The notes under the pieces: generated by a model
What the model saw: only the letters and a program-made list of their open reading frames with translations
The model's database searches: none
Told to the model about the DNA's origin: nothing
Assembly: GCF_021698975.1 (NCBI RefSeq)
Contig: NZ_SSXA01000012.1
Coordinates: 1-64,000, forward strand
From: Blastococcus sp. KM273128
GTDB lineage: Bacteria > Actinomycetota > Actinomycetes > Mycobacteriales > Geodermatophilaceae
Direction of reading: 5' to 3'
DNA length: 64,000 bases
In this document: in pieces, positions 62,383-64,000 of the stretch
Numbering within the stretch: position 1 is the stretch's first letter
Layout: each line of letters starts with the position of its first letter
Made by a program: the position numbers and the translations under genes

Positions 62383-62596
62383 GTCCGGCGGCCCGGTGCG
62401 CACGAGGGGCCTCGAGCCGCTCCGCCGGCCGGTGGGCCGCAGCAGGGCGCGGTACGACGGTCGGTGTCGCGGCTCGACCCGCGTGGCGGGCGGCTGGACC
62501 GGACGTGCGGCGGACCGGGCGTCCGTGGGCGCGTCTGCCCCCGATCCGGCGCACCTCGCGGATCGGGCCGGCCGGCGGTGCGGACCGCGCCGCTGT
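62383..62596. other. Intergenic region between the usp and ethR-like genes
   Basis: 214 bp between converging genes. No strong palindrome, terminator or ribosome site was found. Confidence 0.4.
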
Positions 62597-63250
62597 TCAG
62601 CCCGGCGACGGCGTGCCGTAGACCGCGGACAGCCAGATGCCGAGCAGCACCTCGACCACGTCCTGCTCGGCGACGGCGGGCCCGTCCCCGCTGAAGGTCG
62701 CGTAGAGCACGCGCTCGTTCATCGACGTGAGGGCGACCGCGAGGTCGCGCGCGGCGGGGCCGGGCGGCGCGGCCCCGCGGGCGCGCTCGGCGTCGATGGC
62801 GGCGGCCGACCGCTGCACCCAGCGCTCGACGACCGACGACCAGAGCGCGCGGACCTCGTCGCTGGTGGAGCGGGCCTGCGCCCAGGCGACGGTGAGCGCC
62901 CGGTGTGCGCGGAAGGTCTCGTAGTAGGCGCCGATCGCCCGCGCCCAGCCGTCCCGGGCGCCGGCCGCCGGGGTGTCGAAGACCTGGCGCATGGCCGCGT
63001 CCGCCTCGGCGACCACCCGGTCGAGCAGGGCGAGCAGGACGGCGTCCTTGGACGAGAAGTAGAAGTAGAAGGTGGGCCGGGAGATGCCGGCGCCGCGCGC
63101 GAGGTCGTCCACGGAGATGGCGGCCAGCGGCCTGTCGGCGAGCAGCCGCTCCGCGGTGGCCAGGATCGCCAGCTCGCGGTCGTCCCCGGAGGGGCGGGGC
63201 GACCGGCGGCCGCGACCGGTGACGGGCGGATCGGTCGCGGCAGTCGGCAC
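62597..63250 (-). CDS. ethR: EthR-like TetR-family repressor
   Basis: A 217-residue TetR regulator very like M. tuberculosis EthR: the HTH segment PSGDDRELAILATAERLL, then ISVDDLARGAGISRPTFYFYF (about residues 20-65) and the C-terminal VALTSMNERVLYATFSGDGP align over the full length of 216 residues. It should repress the divergent EthA-type monooxygenase and itself. GTG 63250 was chosen because the N-terminal 20 residues then match in length. A 41-bp stretch resembling the EthR operator lies in the intergenic gap. Confidence 0.88.
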   Translation of the reverse strand: MPTAATDPPVTGRGRRSPRPSGDDRELAILATAERLLADRPLAAISVDDLARGAGISRPTFYFYFSSKDAVLLALLDRVVAEADAAMRQVFDTPAAGARDGWARAIGAYYETFRAHRALTVAWAQARSTSDEVRALWSSVVERWVQRSAAAIDAERARGAAPPGPAARDLAVALTSMNERVLYATFSGDGPAVAEQDVVEVLLGIWLSAVYGTPSPG

Positions 63251-63281
63251 GCGACGGAGGATAGCCACCGAGGAGCCGTTC

Positions 63282-63322
63282 TCGACACCCTGTTGACGAC
63301 GTCGACATCGCGTCGATAGCGT
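63282..63322. promoter_or_regulatory. EthR-type operator
   Basis: The 41 bp hold TCGACA (63282-63287), the near-perfect palindrome TGTTGACGACGTCGACA (63291-63307) and GATAGCGT (63315-63322) in the same order and spacing as the mycobacterial ethA-ethR operator, as I recall it. Repeated half-sites suit EthR's cooperative, multimeric binding. Confidence 0.65.
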
Positions 63323-63373
63323 CGGGTGCAGCCCGTGGCCGCCCGGCCGGCGGCGCGGACCGGGGAGTGCGAT

Positions 63374-64000
63374 GTGACCACCGAGCACCTGGACGTCCTG
63401 ATCGTCGGGGCCGGCCTCTCCGGCATCGGCGCCGCCTGCCACCTGGAGCGCGAGCGTCCGGGTACCTCCTACGCCCTGTTCGAGTCGCGGGCCGCGCTCG
63501 GCGGCACCTGGGACCTCTTCCGCTACCCGGGCATCCGGTCGGACTCGGACATGTTCACCCTCGGCTACTCCTTCCGGCCGTGGCAGGAGCCCGAGTCGAT
63601 CGCCGACGGTCCCGCCATCCGCCGCTACCTCGAGGAGACCGCCCGGGAGCACGGCGTCACCGAGCGGATCCGCTACCACCACCGCGTCGTGCAGGCGGAG
63701 TGGTCCGGCGACGACGCCCGCTGGACGGTCACCGCCGAACGCACCGACACCGGCGCGACGGTGACCCTGACCTGCCGCTGGCTGCAGGTCTGCTCCGGCT
63801 ACTACCGCTACGACCAGGGCTTCCGGCCGGAGTTCCCGGGGGAGGAGCGCTTCGGCGGGCAACTGGTCCACCCGCAGCACTGGCCCGAGGGCCTCGACCT
63901 GACCGGCAAGGGGGTCGTCGTCATCGGCAGCGGCGCCACCGCGGTCACCCTGGTGCCCAACCTCGCCGAGCAGGCCGCGCACGTGACGATGCTGCAGCGC
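63374..64000 (+). CDS. ethA: EthA-like Baeyer-Villiger monooxygenase, N-terminal part
   Basis: The first 209 codons of a flavin monooxygenase; the gene runs past the window. It matches EthA closely: the FAD fold DVLIVGAGLSGIGAACHLE, GGTWDLFRYPGIRSDSDMFT, the CSGYYRYDQGF strand, the Baeyer-Villiger fingerprint FGGQLVHPQHWP (F-x-G-x3-H-x3-W-P), and the NADP fold VVVIGSGATAVTLVPNLAE. EthA oxidises ketones and in mycobacteria activates ethionamide. GTG 63374 follows GGGGAG. Divergent from the EthR-like repressor. Confidence 0.9.
   Translation, partial: MTTEHLDVLIVGAGLSGIGAACHLERERPGTSYALFESRAALGGTWDLFRYPGIRSDSDMFTLGYSFRPWQEPESIADGPAIRRYLEETAREHGVTERIRYHHRVVQAEWSGDDARWTVTAERTDTGATVTLTCRWLQVCSGYYRYDQGFRPEFPGEERFGGQLVHPQHWPEGLDLTGKGVVVIGSGATAVTLVPNLAEQAAHVTMLQR

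Overview
The DNA is very GC-rich with almost every third codon position G or C, GTG starts are common, and genes are often joined by 4-base stop/start overlaps. The proteins are consistently actinobacterial. A DUF222 (13E12-like) protein, a fabG-inhA-hemH block, a Ku/LigD pair, a SigF/RsbW/SpoIIE stress module and AftD/DUF2613/DUF3068 envelope proteins point to a non-mycobacterial actinobacterium, most likely Geodermatophilaceae (Blastococcus/Geodermatophilus/Modestobacter). The family placement is inference. I see no insertion sequence, prophage, CRISPR array, rRNA or tRNA gene.

Layout. 0-5.4 kb: start of a DUF222 gene behind a LexA-like box, a lipid kinase, a crotonase, a DoxX protein, and an aromatic hydroxylase divergent from an IclR regulator. 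5.5-10.8 kb: fabG-inhA-hemH, then homologues of Rv1486c, Rv1487 (NfeD) and Rv1488 (SPFH), in the Mycobacterium tuberculosis order. 10.9-16.6 kb: stress signalling (SigF, its RsbW-like anti-sigma factor, a PAS-like/PP2C/GHKL/STAS protein, a separate STAS antagonist) with topoisomerase IB and a DUF5709 protein. 16.8-20.4 kb: non-homologous end joining with Ku and LigD activities on separate polypeptides (ligase, then polymerase). 20.4-24 kb: purU, then a Fur-type repressor and catalase with a perfect palindromic operator, bracketed by short repeats. 24-37 kb: mixed metabolic and membrane genes, two AI-2E-type transporters, a P-loop kinase domain running in frame into a reductase, and a large FAD/Fe-S dehydrogenase.

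37-51 kb is an envelope-glycan locus: flippase, GT-C-like membrane proteins, GT4 glycosyltransferase, methyltransferase, DUF3068, a 1399-residue AftD-like arabinofuranosyltransferase, DUF2613 and an acyltransferase. Most have counterparts in M. tuberculosis Rv0224c-Rv0228 and Rv0236c/Rv0236A. Two promoter regions here share an 18-bp palindrome. 51-64 kb: TetR/MFS pair, gluconate kinase and permease, a GltB-like FMN protein, a two-component flavin monooxygenase pair, a coiled-coil DivIVA-like protein, a universal stress protein, and an EthR/EthA pair whose intergenic region closely resembles the known mycobacterial EthR operator.

No single undescribed system stands out. The best leads are the conserved EthR-type operator, the shared palindrome of the envelope locus, the kinase-reductase open frame without its own stop, and a glycosyltransferase tail that runs antisense across a complete small gene.
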